DNA of 64,000 bases from Trebouxia sp. TZW2008 (GCA_002118135.1 BDIU01000227.1:1-64000); one strand, 5' to 3'. Numbered from the stretch's first letter, positions 46,501-59,744 are shown. Made by a program: numbers and translations. Notes: generated from the sequence alone by a model not told the origin.

Positions 46501-48377
46501 AGCACCACCTGAACAGCAAACAAACAGGTCAGCAGCTGCTGTGTCATGTAAGCTGCTGCTGAGTTTTAAGTAGCCGCAGTCAGCAGCTGCTGTACATTGT
46601 CAGCTTCCTGCTGCTGGATCAATGATGACCTAAAGCAATGACAAATCTTGATGAGCAGTGGCCGATCTTGGCTAGTAGTGGGCAGTGCATGTAGACAGCA
46701 GAACATAGCATACATGACTAATGTTGTGCAAGTGGAAGGCAGAAAATGGCAGCAGATCGCTCTGAAGCAAAAATACCAGTTGACAAGCTGCACATAGCAT
46801 ATGATAGATGGATGTGCAAGCTTTACCTCACGTCCCCTCTTCCTGGCGGAAGCACGACCCTTAGCCTCAGCACGCTCAGCAGCAGAACCAGCAGCCATGG
46901 GGTACTCTCCTCCCACACCGTACCCGAATGTGAACTGCAGACAGCAAACACCTTATTAAGAGACTGCAGATACATAGTAATCAAAGGTTCAATGCAGACG
47001 GCAAAAAGTTGCAGAAACTGCATACAAAGCATAGGCTTTCATCCCGCATGACCAGCGTATGGCAAATTGGCTGCAAAAACTTGGAGACAAGTGCACAGAA
47101 AGCAGGGTCTGGAAGACAGTAAAATGCAGATGCACATGCAGGAGCAACACAGCTTACAGCTGCAACATGATGTTTGCTGCAACGTACGAGCTCGTGACAG
47201 CAACTGCTTGAGCAAATCAAGCAGACAATGTTGCAGGCAAGCCCTGATGGCACCCTCTAGGTATAGGTATCTGTGGCTGTACAGGATGCATGCACAAGTG
47301 CACTGCAGATGCATGGTGCACAGCATACCTGGGCAACAATGTACATGATGACAAATCCCTTCTCAGAAGGGCCGTCAGTGGCTGTCAGCAGAATAGCACC
47401 AACAAGCATCACGCTGGCTGTGAAGACGGATCCCCACTTACGGCCAATCTTGTCACCAAGGTAACCAAGGGTGCACATACCCAGAATGATACCAACAATC
47501 TGGATGTAATCTGGGATCTGTGTGATGGTCTTGCTGCAAACCTGCATGCAAGTCAAAATTGCTGAGGCAACTGTGAATCAAATCATGGCACAGACCCTGA
47601 GAATCTCACTGCAACATGCAGAGAAGCAAAAAAGATGCTGCCAGATAGTCAATGCTCACTGCATAATGCAGAAATGCAGCTCTGAAAATGTCAGTGCAAG
47701 ATGCAGAGAAGCAAACAGATGCTGTCAGACAGTCAGTGCTTACAGCAGAATGCAGAAATGAGACTCATCTGCAAATAATCTTAAGCAGGTATTGTATGCA
47801 GCAATTTCCAGGGTCAGCAGGCGCTGTGTGTATGCAGACGGCATGACATGATGTGCAGTTGATACCTGATACTTGGACCAGCAAGCTGGGAACTCGGCAG
47901 CCAGAATGGGCTTGATGTTACCAATGGAGAAAATAAAGTATGCCTCTGAAAACATTCCCAGTCCTGGAATCATCCAGCTGCAAAGCCACTTGTAGAAAGA
48001 GACAAAGCTGTGGAAGTACAGAAGTGGGATGTCCTCCTCCTCGCTGGGGTCAAACAGAGACCCGACCAAACCATGCATGTTCTTCTCATATTGCTCCTGC
48101 AGCAGTGACAGACAAAGTCAGCATGGTATTGCAGCATCAAAGACAGTGCAGGAAAGGGACAAGCAATATGCGTGGCTGGTGGTGATATGAGCAGCAGATA
48201 TACGAGCGGAGAGAAGCAAGGCAGGCGGCTTACGCTTGTGGGCGAGATCAGAGTGTCGACTCCAGCAGTCTGTGTTGCAGTGCCAACGTCGGACGAAGCC
48301 ATGGTGTTGGCGTCGTAGACGTGTGCATTTGTGCCGTTAGTCACGCCGTTCAAGGGCGTGCTGCGGCCGTCTGACAT
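43552..48377 (-). CDS. PHT1/PTA-type proton-phosphate symporter (MFS), 634 aa
   Basis: Major-facilitator plasma-membrane transporter of the Pho84/PHT1 group; Chlamydomonas PTA proteins are the closest type I recall. Minus-strand exons: 48377-48234, 48096-47866, 47541-47329, 46934-46827, 46508-46384, 46172-46017, 45766-45657, 45393-45121, 44878-44761, 44446-44245, 43776-43552; 1905 nt with phases agreeing. Features: a hydrophilic N-terminus; GLGMFSEAYFIFSIGNIKP; the MFS loop motif LGYLGDKIGRKWG; GYGVGGEYPMAAGSAAERA (the GGxYPLSA phosphate-transporter signature); GCWFLWDFSFYGNKVFQSA; FFSSFWGQFGPNCTTFLLAG; ELYPTEVRTTAHG; and a long cytosolic C-tail. About twelve hydrophobic segments are expected. 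Alternative: another organic-anion MFS member, less likely given the signatures. Confidence 0.92.
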
Positions 48378-50353
48378 CGTGAACGCTTAGCACTCCTGCA
48401 GAAAGCGACGCTTGCAGTCAGAAGGGTGCTGGCTATATAGTTGCGAAGTCGGCTAGTGCTGACACTGTGCGCCGTCAACACACTTCGGCGAGGACTAACA
48501 CCAAGAGGTACGCGGGCTAATAGTGATCTATACTGGACAGGAGGTACTGAAGGTACAAGTCACGCTGCGCAGATGCTGTGAAGTCGGGGACAATACTGAA
48601 TGTCACAAGCGCTGAAACAAGGGCAGGTAATGTGGAGGCAATGCGTCAATGTGGCACTAGTAGCACTGTGGAGGCTGTGTCACACCTTGCTGCTCTTACG
48701 ATCGCTGCGACTCAGACAGACTAATAGACGAGTGCAAGTGCCGATTCAGGTGTGCAAAGTCCGTACAGCGCCTCGCCCGGACGAGCAGGCCGGCTTGCAC
48801 TACCCTTGCTTGGGTGTTGTGCAGTTGCCTCGGTGCAACAGCCGTGATATGCTTGGGCCGTCAGTGGCGAATATAGAAAATGCTTGATAACAGCAACAGC
48901 ATCTGCAACAAAAAAGATTCCTTGGTGGTCAAAACGCATGAGTAATATACTGTCATCAATCATTCGCACACCGCTGCCAAGGTGTCACGTTTAAAGTACT
49001 GCAGAATTCTCGAAGGACGCTTACATGATGATCAGCTGACCCACATGGTCGTTGTTCTCTCATCCACGTTTCGATTTTGATGCTATGTTGAGAATCCCCT
49101 TTTCTGGCACTGCCAGATGCCTGGGCAACCACCGTGGTCGTGCAGACAGAATCAACTGAGGGATGCTTGTCGCGCTATGTGGTGGTTGAATGCGTGCGCA
49201 CATACCTGTGCTGAGCGGTAGTCGCCTTCCCGCGCAATTAAGAGGTAGACGACCTTGCGTGTTCATTTGGTCAGGAATGTCATGCTGCCAATTTCAATTG
49301 CCTACAGGCACCTCAGTACATTCTGCACAAAACATAAGCTGTATTCTTATGCATTGGCTTGTGCACGTCTGTCCAGGCAACTGCCTAGCGAGACCTCATA
49401 ACAGCAATGACGTACACAACAATGACATAAGGTCATTGTTTGGTTGCAGCTCAAGCAGCAAAAAGTTTCCGGGTAATACTATGTAGTTGATGTTCAGCAG
49501 ATTAATTTCGTAATGCCAATATCGGAAAATGTCTAGCAGGGTTGCAATGCACAGGGAGAACACTTCACATCAATGTTGCGGAGTTCTGAATGATGTCTAA
49601 GCTTGACAGTGCATGCTGACAGATCAATGAATTTGAACATGAACACAGCGCTGTGCCACAGTGTGGCGCTTGCACAGAGCACAGCCAGCAAAGTAATACC
49701 AGCCAGCAAACGTATACCTGCAGGAGAGCGATGCAAATGCGGCGTGCTGCAAGGCTGTATACACATGTCAAGCAAGGGCCAAATAAGGCTAGGCTTAGCA
49801 TTAGGCAGCACAGACTTACCATCAGGGTGCATTACACTGGTAGCCTTTATCTACATGGCATATTGATTGTGTACGTTAGCTTGCTAATACATATTGATCG
49901 TGTACATTGGCATGCTGAGGCATACTGATTGTCTACAGTGGCATGCTGAGGCACTCCTGCGCTGTTGTGCACCATACACAGTCATCAGCATGAAAACTTA
50001 CTGAGAGACACCCTTGCACTGTTGTAGTTCCACCACACAGTGACCAGCATGAAAAGTCATTGACAAACAATGCATCAGCACTGCGCCGATCTGCCTGAGC
50101 TTCAGCAGGGCTGCTGCAGCTACCCTGTGGCTCACATACAGAAAGAGGAGTCTTTGCCAGCAAGACATGCAGCTTGACTGAGCAAATTGGTGCGAGCCAA
50201 TACTGGCAAAAGAGACTTACAACATCAGAGGACATCCCAACTCCCAGATCTCGGGATGGAATCAGTCCTTTTGTTTGTATGAGAGATAATTTGAGCATCT
50301 CCAATGCCAAAGCTCAAGATGTAATTAGTTTATTTGTTTGTGTTTCTGTGAGA
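48378..50353. other. Intergenic, phosphate transporter promoter and DUF455 3' flank
   Basis: About 2 kb. A 95-codon open frame (48600-48887, +) lies just upstream of the transporter with no domain recognised. At 49840-49960 a CATGCTGAGGCA/ATTGTGTACGTT-type short repeat occurs about three times. No gene is supported. Confidence 0.45.
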
Positions 50354-53136
50354 TCACTTGAGCACCTCTGATGCCAGCGGAAGGTACCATTCTGGCCCAA
50401 AGCCAGCCGCTGCCCGGGCTGCCTCATTGAAAGGTGGCTGCACAACACAGAAACACAGTGTCACACCTGCAGTGATTGCTGACCCTCACACAGCAGCCTG
50501 TTACACACTGTGTTATTGGATCACACAGCAACTTCAGCACATTGGCTGCATGACACAGGAATATGGCTTCATGTCTACAGATTGTTTGCCCACCTTGAAA
50601 CAGACTGTTGCATATTGCATCACCAGATCACATTGCAACTTCAGCACATTGGCAAGCTTTGATACAAAATATGCACACCAGCTGGATGCTGGATGCCCAC
50701 CATGCTCTGTAGCTCTGGTTGCAAGCTCTACTGCAGCAGCCTGTGACGCACTGTGCCACCAGGTTACATTGCAGCAACTTCAGCACATTGGCAAGCACAT
50801 GCACTGCAGCTTGATTCAGGATGCCTACTGTGCTTGGTAGCTCTGATGACTAGTGAAGACTTGCCCGGCCACATATGCGCTTTGCGCAGGCACAGTAGTG
50901 ACTGTATGACAGCCTTGCAGAAGCTCACCTTGAGAGAGCCTTTAAAGTGCGAACGCACAAGAGCATGAAACCACTGTTCAACAGTGCTGTACTTTGCAGC
51001 GTTAACTTGCCACGCATGCATGACAGCAGCTGTGCCATTGTTTGCTGCCAGCGAGCAAGGCTGGGAGCTGTCTTCAGGCTGGTTTTGTGCTGCTGCTTGC
51101 TGATGTTGCCTCTCAAAGTCCTTTGGCATGGTGCTGTCTCCATTGTTTGTGAAGGCGCCATTACAGGCACTGCTTGTGCTGGCAGTCTCTGGCTGCAAGT
51201 TGTCATGCTGGTAGCTTTCACAGCCTGATTGGCCAATGCTGGTCTGCTGCAATGACTGCTGCAATTGCTCGTAGTTGTCATTGTCCAACTGTGATTTGCT
51301 GCTGGGACAAACATTGCCGTCAGACACATCTGAAGTGTGGACAGGCTGAGCATTGCTGTTCTCTTGTGTGTTGCTAGCTGCAATGGCTTGATTGTGTAAG
51401 TATGTTAGCCAACGCACACCAGCTGCACAATGTGCAATCTCCTCCTGTACACCACAGCATAAGGGTGCAGACAGGCACTAGGACTGAAGTATGTCCATCA
51501 AGCACATCGTGACTGCAACCAGGTGATGACAACGGCACATGCTCTGCCCTGGCACGAGCACTGAATTGCTGTGGCAGACTGCAAACCATGCTTTTGGCAA
51601 CCAATAATATGAACATGCTATGGGTCTTACTGGTGTTTGGTGAAGTCCATGCAAACGAGATGCGCGCATTCACTAGCAGCAGCATGCAGTACCCAACAGT
51701 TCATGGGCAACAAAAAGTCAGGACAGGGCCTGCGTGACAAGTTCCTACGATGCTGCCAGCAGACGTGTGCAAATGATGGTCATCTATGCGTTGGAAACAA
51801 AAGCAAAACAGGAGAGCATCTGTAACTGAACACTGGTGTACTGATATGATCCAAGATACTGTAATGCGGCACATGCAGAGCTGCTGCTATGTGGATTTGT
51901 TGCTGCTATCAAATGCATGTGTAAGGTCAGCTGCGCTTACACATGATGCTTTAGCCTTTGTAGACTGCTGCCTGGGACAGAGCTGACCGGGCTGCAAATC
52001 ACCTGACAGATCTGTTCTAGTAGCTTTGCTGATTCTGCGTCTCCATTGCTGCGAAAGCGCTGAATGGTGTGGGGCAGGCGGTCCAAGCCACGTGCTTCAT
52101 GCACACAGCTTTCAACTGCTAGCCTGGCTGGAAGACTGTGTGCTGTAGCTTCTGCAGACTCCCACAGGCCGTCATGCACTGGCAAGGCTCCATAGTAGGA
52201 CCCAATGGCTTCCAAGCGCTGTTGCAGCTGCTGATAATGTTTGGCTTCGTCAGCTGCAACCTGCATCAGCATGCTTTGCACGTTGGGTCCTGCTCTGAAA
52301 GCTACAGTCAGCAGTATCAGATGCAGCTAATCTTTATCATGCAAATGTCCTCCCATTACAAGCTTTTCCAGCCAGCACTCTGCAATAAATCCATCGCAGC
52401 TTGGAGATACATGGGTATATACGCGCTGTGCACGATGTGTGCAGGATACTGTTCTTAAAATAAGTTACGCTAGAGAACTAGGGCGAGCACGGTCATGTGT
52501 TGCATGTGTGTGGTGTGGGTCTGCAACAAATCAAGCCTTTGCGCCATCCTGTTGACAAGTTTGGCAAGTTCAATAATGACCTGTACAAAGTCATCCATGA
52601 AAGCATCTGGAAGCGAATACTGAGGGTCCTGGCCAAACCGTGCAACTGCGTCCCAGCTGAGGTCGACTGCCCATGACTCTATATGCACAAGGCTGTGCAA
52701 GATGGCCTGGCGGGATGCTAGACTGCCGCCCTTGCCAAGACTTGGTACTTTCCCAGGGGCAACAACCTTGACCTACAACTATATTGGCTTAAAATAAAGC
52801 AATGAGCAGAACCGCTCTGACAGTGTGCTTACAAGCAGCTTGACAACATTGCTACCAGAACGGAGACTGTGCATGACTTACTTTGTTGTCAGCTCTTCCT
52901 GGTCTGTTGGGCACCTGAATGAGGGAATTTTGACCAGCAGGCAGCTGCTTCTGTGCCCACATACGTGCCAAGATATGCGTTTTTTCGGCTTTAAGCTGAG
53001 CATCAGGCTCACTGAGGAGGTTGACGGCTTCTTCAACCAAAGATGTCTGATATCGGGAGGTAGCTTTGGGAGACTGGCAGACATCTTTGTCTTGCGGATC
53101 CACGTCGTCGCAAGCTTGCAGTACTTGACGAGCCAT
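50354..53136 (-). CDS. DUF455 ferritin-like protein, 434 aa
   Basis: Ferritin-like diiron-fold family of bacteria and algae; function not established. Minus-strand exons 53136-52882, 52772-52581, 52260-52003, 51444-50929, 50437-50354; all phase 0. Core metal-ligand candidates: HSLVHIESWAVDLSWDA, VAADEAKHYQQLQQRL, CVHEARGLD, and EEIAHCAAGVRW (ExxH). GALPVHDGLWESAEATAH and LPHTIQRFRSNGD are family blocks. The last exon PPFNEAARAAAGFGPEWY matches the C-terminal GPFNxxARxxAGF. Exon 4 contains a roughly 110-residue Gln/Ser/Asn-rich insert between AGVRWL and VEQWFHALVRSHFKG, where family members have only a short loop. Divergent from the glutathione peroxidase gene. Confidence 0.87.
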
Positions 53137-53490
53137 GCCAGCGAAATCACTCAGCAATGGCGTGGCGGGTTGCAGAGAAGCAAAATGGTTGCTTTTATTG
53201 AAAGGCTTTCTTGAAAGTTGACTTCAGTGCCTGTCATCTTCTTCTTCGATGTGGTAGTCCCCGCTGAAAAATCAAATCCCCAGTTCCTGAACTCGAGCGC
53301 TTGCTGCGTTATTTGAAGTGCCTTGACTTCAAACACAAATGCGGATTGTAGCAGACGTTCCAGCTGATGGCGATCTTGTTTAGCAGCTATCTCATTGTTG
53401 TGAACATTACACACACGACGTGCTCTGTCTGCTCGCGACAGCGCAGGTCGTTAGTTGACATGCAGGACTGAAATCGTTCACCTCAGCAAA
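53137..53490. promoter_or_regulatory. Bidirectional promoter, DUF455 / glutathione peroxidase
   Basis: 354 bp between divergent start codons. Pairs a ferritin-like gene with an antioxidant enzyme gene. No known element was recognised. Confidence 0.45.
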
Positions 53491-55524
53491 ATGATGAAAC
53501 GCCGTAGGAGTGGACCCCTGCTTCCGTATGCCAACATCAGACCAAACAAGCAGCAGTCCAGTACTTCGGTCGCTCTGAAAAGGTGCAGCTCAACGCTTAC
53601 GATCTCTCACCTTTGCATGCAACGAGGAATTCTCCGAGACCATCTTTGTCAAGTGACGCAGGCTGTTGCCTACGACCGTGGTGGTCCTCTTCCTGCTTTA
53701 CTCTGGACATGCCTTGTTCGCCGCACCAGACGCTTCAGCGACGCACGCAGCCTCAGGACTTCCAGGGGAAGCAGGGCTATCTCAACCTCAACATTTGAGG
53801 GAACGCAGTGCACGGGGCTTGACTGAAACAGGTGATGCTCAAAGATGATTTATCCCAAATTAGATAAGCAAATACCTTCAATGTCATGGCAAAACAACTA
53901 CAGCCATGCCATCGCACAACAATCACCTTGAACATCTGGCCTGTCTTGCAGACCCTTCCAAAGAGGTTGGCTTAGCTGCAAGGGCAGAAGCAGTCAAAAG
54001 TCCTGCTGCAACTCAGGCTGCTGGGGCTGCCTGCACTGATGATCACTGCCAAAGTCCAAATCTGGCCAAGGTGGATTTTCTTGACAAGTTGTGGCCATGA
54101 GCTTCAGCATCTTGACATCATTGCAGCTTCATATGTTGCATGGTGTATTGCCTGTGTGCACTTTGGCCAAAGCAAGCTCAACTTACACATATTCATTGCA
54201 CTATTACGCATTTGCAGTATCCCAGACCCCACAAGATCTCTTCAGACGCAGACAATGCATGTTTGTTCCTGCACACAAGCTGATCATGCTTGCATCAGCT
54301 TACGTCTGACTCAAATTTTGTTGAGCAGGCTCCGCCTGTGACAGTGACATCTCCTGAACTACCTTCTCCAGAAGTCAACTCACAAGATGCTGCATCATCA
54401 CTGCTCCTGCAGCAGCAGCACATGAACCCTGCCATGCAGCAGAACATGCAGCAAGCTCACCAGAGGGAAGCTGAACAATTGCAACAGTTCCCTCACACCG
54501 CACAGCGTACACATCCTCAGAAGCAGACTTTGCAACAAGCTCATGCAGAAGCACAGCAGCACTTTCAGCAAGTGCATCATGCTATGGAGAGCCCTGTGTT
54601 ACCTCCTCCTCTAAGCCCTGCAGCCACTGGGATATACTCAATGGTAAGGGTTTGCTGCCAGCTGACGCCTTTCAAGCAGAATGCCTGTATTATCACTCAC
54701 ATACTTGTCAGCAAAGTCTATGCAACTGCTCTTGCACAGACACAAGCAGTCAAGTGCCTTGAAAGGGTCGCGGCCAAAGCCAACTGATACACTCAATCAG
54801 CATGCTATGAATGCATTGCTTGCAATGCACACAATGCAGCGTTATCTGATTCAGTCTTAGCGCATAGTCATATCATGTCATTGCTTGCAGACTGTAGAAG
54901 ACATTGATGGCAACCAGAAGGCTTTGAGTGAGTTTGCTAACAAGGTGGCTGTTGTGGTCAATGTGGCATCCCAGTGCGGGTTTACAGACAGCAACTACAA
55001 AGGCCTTCAATTCCTGTATGACAAGTATAAAGACTATAACTTCACGGTAGGCATATCGACTCTCATGGCCTTTGTGAGCAGTTCTTGCGTATGCTGCTGC
55101 ATATGTGCAGCTGTGTTTTGACACGACAGGCAGCTCGTTCACCAATTTTTGAGGTTTGAACTCACGATGACAGTGCCTGCTACAGGTGCTCGCTTTCCCT
55201 TGCAATCAATTCGGGCAGCAAGAAGCTGGCAGTGACAGTGACATCAAGCAGTTTGCCAGAGACAGGTATGGGGTCACTTTCCCATTGTTCAGCAAAGTGG
55301 ATGTCAACGGGCCAAACACAAGCCAGCTTTTCAGCTTCTTAAAACAGAGTTTCCCGCCATGGCTTGATGCTGCTTCTGCTGGAAACAAGGATCTGAGCTG
55401 GAACTTCAACAAGTTCCTCATCGGGCGCGATGGCATGCCAATCAAGCATTACACTTCAGAGCTGGACTATGCACAGCTGGAACAAGATGTGTACAATGAG
55501 CTTGTCAGAACTCAAGTCCAGTGA
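53491..55524 (+). CDS. GPX: Glutathione peroxidase with N-terminal membrane anchor and Gln-rich stalk, 396 aa
   Basis: Cys-type, plant-like GPX (usually thioredoxin-dependent) reducing hydroperoxides. Exons 53491-53582, 53662-53831, 53952-54070, 54329-54643, 54891-55046, 55186-55524; phases 2,1,0,0,0 agree. The C-terminal 170 residues are the enzyme: TVEDIDGNQKALSEF, NVASQCGFTDSNYKG (catalytic Cys, codon TGC, not Sec), VLAFPCNQFGQQEAG (Gln, and a resolving-type Cys) and LSWNFNKFLIGRDG (Trp, Asn). This completes the Cys/Gln/Trp/Asn tetrad. The N-terminus is unusual: basic MMKRRRSGPLLPYANIRPNK, then a single hydrophobic segment LLPTTVVVLFLLYSGHALFAA, then a roughly 170-residue Ala/Ser then Gln/His-rich stalk. 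This predicts a type II membrane protein with the enzyme on the lumenal or outer side. Confidence 0.88.
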
Positions 55525-56466
55525 GTTTGCAATCAGTCAAAAACATTTCATGTTGACTATGAGTGCGTTATACCATTGGGTTGTCGCTGACCAACACAAC
55601 AATGAATAATTTGACTACTGCTATTTGTGCCGTTAGCATATGACAGATAGGAACCTTTAGCATGCTTTGACATAGATGAAGACTTTTCAGTCACCACTGA
55701 TGTTGTCACCATAGCTTCAAGATCATTTCACATTCTGAATGCGCTTGCGGAAATTTTGGGCAGAATTGCTTGCTGTTTAGACTGCAACTGCAGCCATGTC
55801 AATCAAACTTCAAGCTCAAGGACCGTGTTAAGTATGCTGCTGAATAAGATTGTGCCTGCCATTGTGTACACATGTTGCAAATCATCACTTCTTGCAGTGT
55901 GCTCATTGTTGGCAGCTTTGTGTTGCAGCCAGTTGTTGCTCATGTGTAAGCATCTTGACACACACACAAGCAATTATGGCTGGGGATCTTGACCTGCATC
56001 TTGTTCAATCAAACAATTTACAAGGTGGTCATGCTCTTGTAACCCCCTCATCGTTGAATGGGCTTCAAACAATACATACTCATGCACATCTAGCAAGTCT
56101 AAGTAAACTACAGTGGAGCTTGATACACAGCACAGCTTCAGCTTACTTCGCAGGATACTATGCAACAACATTGCTTGATCCTTGATGCACTGAGCCCATG
56201 GCTGATCACAGATTCAACGCTGGATTCTGAGCAAACCAGAAAAGAAAAGACTACGCTGTTAGGCATCATGACAGGAGCCTCTGTGGTTAGAGGCAGCCCA
56301 GAATTTCTGCTCAAAAGCAACAACTAACAGAAATTGACCTACGGGGGTCCAGCCCACCAAAGCACTATGCAACGCTGTACATGACAGAGTGTTCATACGC
56401 CCTACAACTCTGTGGCAGCATCAGCATCTGTCTCTTCTCATGTTATCATATGGCATGTACACCCTG
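55525..56466. other. Intergenic between convergent GPX and SET genes
   Basis: 942 bp. Holds dispersed repeat copy D; no gene supported. Confidence 0.5.
56228..56346 (+). repeat. Dispersed repeat family, copy D
   Basis: CAGAAAAGAAAAG, CTACGCTGTTAGGCATCATG, ACAGGAGCCTCTGT, AGAGGCAGCCCAGAATTTCTG, AAAGCAACAACTAACAG and TTGACCTACGG, in the same order as copies B and C. Confidence 0.8.
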
Positions 56467-59400
56467 TCAAGCGTCAGCCAGCTGTTGTGGATCGTATTGC
56501 CAAAGGCATGACCTCAGAAGCTGCTTTTTGCCAATCCTGAACTGCAGAGCCAGAATGTGCCGCTCATCTTGTGATTCCTCATCCCGCATGCTTTGGAGCC
56601 TGGCTATGTCTGCCTCCAATGTGGTGGGTTTTGAGCTGAGGATGTGCTGACAAAACTGATACAGAGCCTGCATGCACAAGCAAGGTTGATTACTGACTGC
56701 TAGCACAGGCATTTTTTGTTTGGAACAAACGCAATCGTGTCATCAAGAAGACACTTCAGGCAGGTGCATGTGGTCCTGCACATATGGGCAATCTGTTGAC
56801 AATCTAAACACTCGTCATCTGCTGTGTCTTGCATGCTGTGTCAATCTGGGACCACACAGCATGCATGGACTAGGACAGTCAGCCGCAACAGTGAAAGAAG
56901 CAGCCAAAGCAGAATGTGTTTGGCACGGTGCAGTCTACACAGCGAACTACATCCATGCAATGAAGCAATGTCAAGTTTGCGCGCATTGCAGTCCACTGCA
57001 GCAATAAAAGCCATGTCAAGACATACTGACCTGCAAGACTCGCTTCTTGGTCTGAGTCTGGGGCGAGTGTGGTGCAGTTTGGGGCACATTGTGAGACTCC
57101 ACATTCCCTTTAAAGCTCAAAGGTGATAGATGCTGAAGAAGGTTCTGCAGAAGCTGGACAGGATTGATGCCTGTAAAGGATGACTCTTTCTGATGGCCGA
57201 GCAGCTGGAAAAGGGCTTCAGTAGTACTTGCCGCCCAGCCCTGTCTTGTGAGCTGAGCCTGCAGTGACCGTTCAGGCATTCATTGGTGTCATACACTGTG
57301 TTGAGACATGGCACCAACCAGCAATACAGTGCTGCGCAGAAAAGGCTCCGACAGAGCTTGGTGCCTGACTGTGTTTGTGCGCTGTGCCTGCAGCAAGCAT
57401 TCAGGCAGCCATTGTTTTCAGAGTGGTGAGACCAGTCACCAAACAGCAATGCGTTATTGCACATAGAAGAGCTTCAATAGTGCTTGAAGCCCAGCCCTGT
57501 CTTGTGAGCTGAGCCTGTGACAAGTAATCAGGCACTCGTTGATGTCATATCCAGTGTTCAGACCAGTCACCAACCAGCAATACAGTACTGCACGAAAAAA
57601 GGGCGTCAGTAGGGCTTGGTGCACAGCCTGTTCTTTTGAGCTGAGCCTGCAGCATCCAATCAGGCACTCAGTGATTGTGCAGAGTGCTGAGACTAGTCAC
57701 CAAACAGCAAGTCAATCCTGCATGGAAAAGGGCGTCAGTAGTGCTTGCTGCCCAGCCCTGTCTTGTGAGCTGAGCCTGCAGCATTCAATCAGGCACTCAG
57801 TGATTGTGCAGAGTGCTGAGACTAGTCACAAAACAGCAACTCAATCCTGCATGGAAAAGGGCTTCAATGGTGCTTGGTCCCCAGCCTGGTCTTATGAGCT
57901 GAGGCTGCAGCATCCAATAAGGCACTCAATGATCGTTCTGAGTATGAGACCAGTCAGCAAACAGCAGTATGTGACTGCTTGGGCAAAAGTCTCAACAGTG
58001 CTTGGTTTCCAGCCCTGTCCTGTGAGTTGAGCCTGCAGCGAACATCAAGGCACTCATTGGTTTCGTACACAGTGTCCCGACCAATCACCAACAGTTAGTA
58101 CAGTACTGCACAGAAAAAGGCGTCAGTAGTGCTTGGTGCACAGTCTGTTCTTGTGAGCTGAGCCTGCAGCATCCAGTACAGCACTCAATGATCGTTCTGA
58201 ATACTGAGACCAGGCAGCAAACAGCAGCATGTGACTGCTTGGAAGTTTCAACAGTGCTTGGTGCCCAGCACTGTCTTGTGAGACGAGCCTGCAGCAGCTC
58301 TCAAGGCACTGTTGACTTCAGGACGTTTAGACCAGTCAACAGACAGCCATACCGCATGACACATCACTTTGACGATCTTAATGCAAAGCTGAGCTTTGAA
58401 CTTCAATGAACGATGGCAATCAGGCAGACTTGAGCCCCTTGACTCACCACCGAGAAAAGCGCTTGCAACACAACAAAGTGTCTACAAGTGAGCAGTGTAT
58501 GCAATCAGGTTGTGGCAACAGCATCACAGCATCAGCAGATCCTGTGCATGCATCACTTAGTCTATGTTGTAAGTCAAGCAAGGAACGGCGAGGGGTGTGG
58601 AAAGGTACCTGTTGCAGTGTCTGGAGCCAAGTGGCATCTCTCTGTACAGCCTCCAGTCTTTTTGGCTCAACCTCAAAGTTCTGTGTGACATATGACAGTA
58701 GGTCAGCCTTGTAGGCGTCATGTTTGTTGTCAGTGTCCACAAAGCCGTAGTACTGCAGGAAATCTTCATTGGGCTTGGGTGCATAGCTGAATGTGATCTG
58801 CATGGAAGGCATGAACCCATTCAGACAAGCATCCACAAATTCATCAGCTGGGCTGTTGTCAGTCCGTGCTAGGCACAATGTTGTGACTGGGTGGCTTCAG
58901 GGCAAGCAGGCAGAGCGAACAAGTTCTCACGTGTTTGTAAAGGACACAAGCTTGATTGTGCATGCATTGGATGCCTAAAACCCGACCGCTGAAGTCTCCA
59001 TATATGCACACTGTTACAGTGCAAATGAACCTGAAGTCTCCACACATGCACACTGTTATAGGGCAGATGGATTACAAGTCTCCACATGTGCACACGCTTA
59101 TAGGGCAAATGGACAAATGTGTATGCACTTGATGCCTGAAATAAAACGGCTGAAGGAGTCACACATGCACACTGTTACAGGACAAAAGGTCACTGTGCAT
59201 GCATTTGATGCTTGCAATGACAAGGCTAAAGACATTGCACACGCACACTATTACTGGACAGAAAATTGACTGTGCATGTACAGCTGTCTGAGTCTCATAG
59301 GGCTGAAGTCACCAAACATGCACTCTATCACAGGACATTGCTGAATGTGCATGAAGCGAATGAGCAAGATGCTAAAGGACAGACCTCTTGACCAGCTGGC

Positions 59401-59503
59401 ACTTCATTCATGATGACTGCCTCCAGCCTGTCACCCACCCAAGTGCGCTGTACCTTGCTCTGCAGTCAGTGCATTGCACATCAGATCCTTGCAATCATAC
59501 GAT

Positions 59504-59588
<85 letters not shown>

Positions 59589-59594
59589 CAGCAT

Positions 59595-59644
<50 letters not shown>

Positions 59645-59654
59645 GCTTCAGCTT

Positions 59655-59744
<90 letters not shown>

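Noticed and set aside
53455..53826. 123-codon open frame at the start of the GPX gene read without splicing
   Set aside because: It runs into a stop and cannot join the downstream GPX exons. Splicing 53582 to 53662 gives a hydrophobic segment and correct phase.
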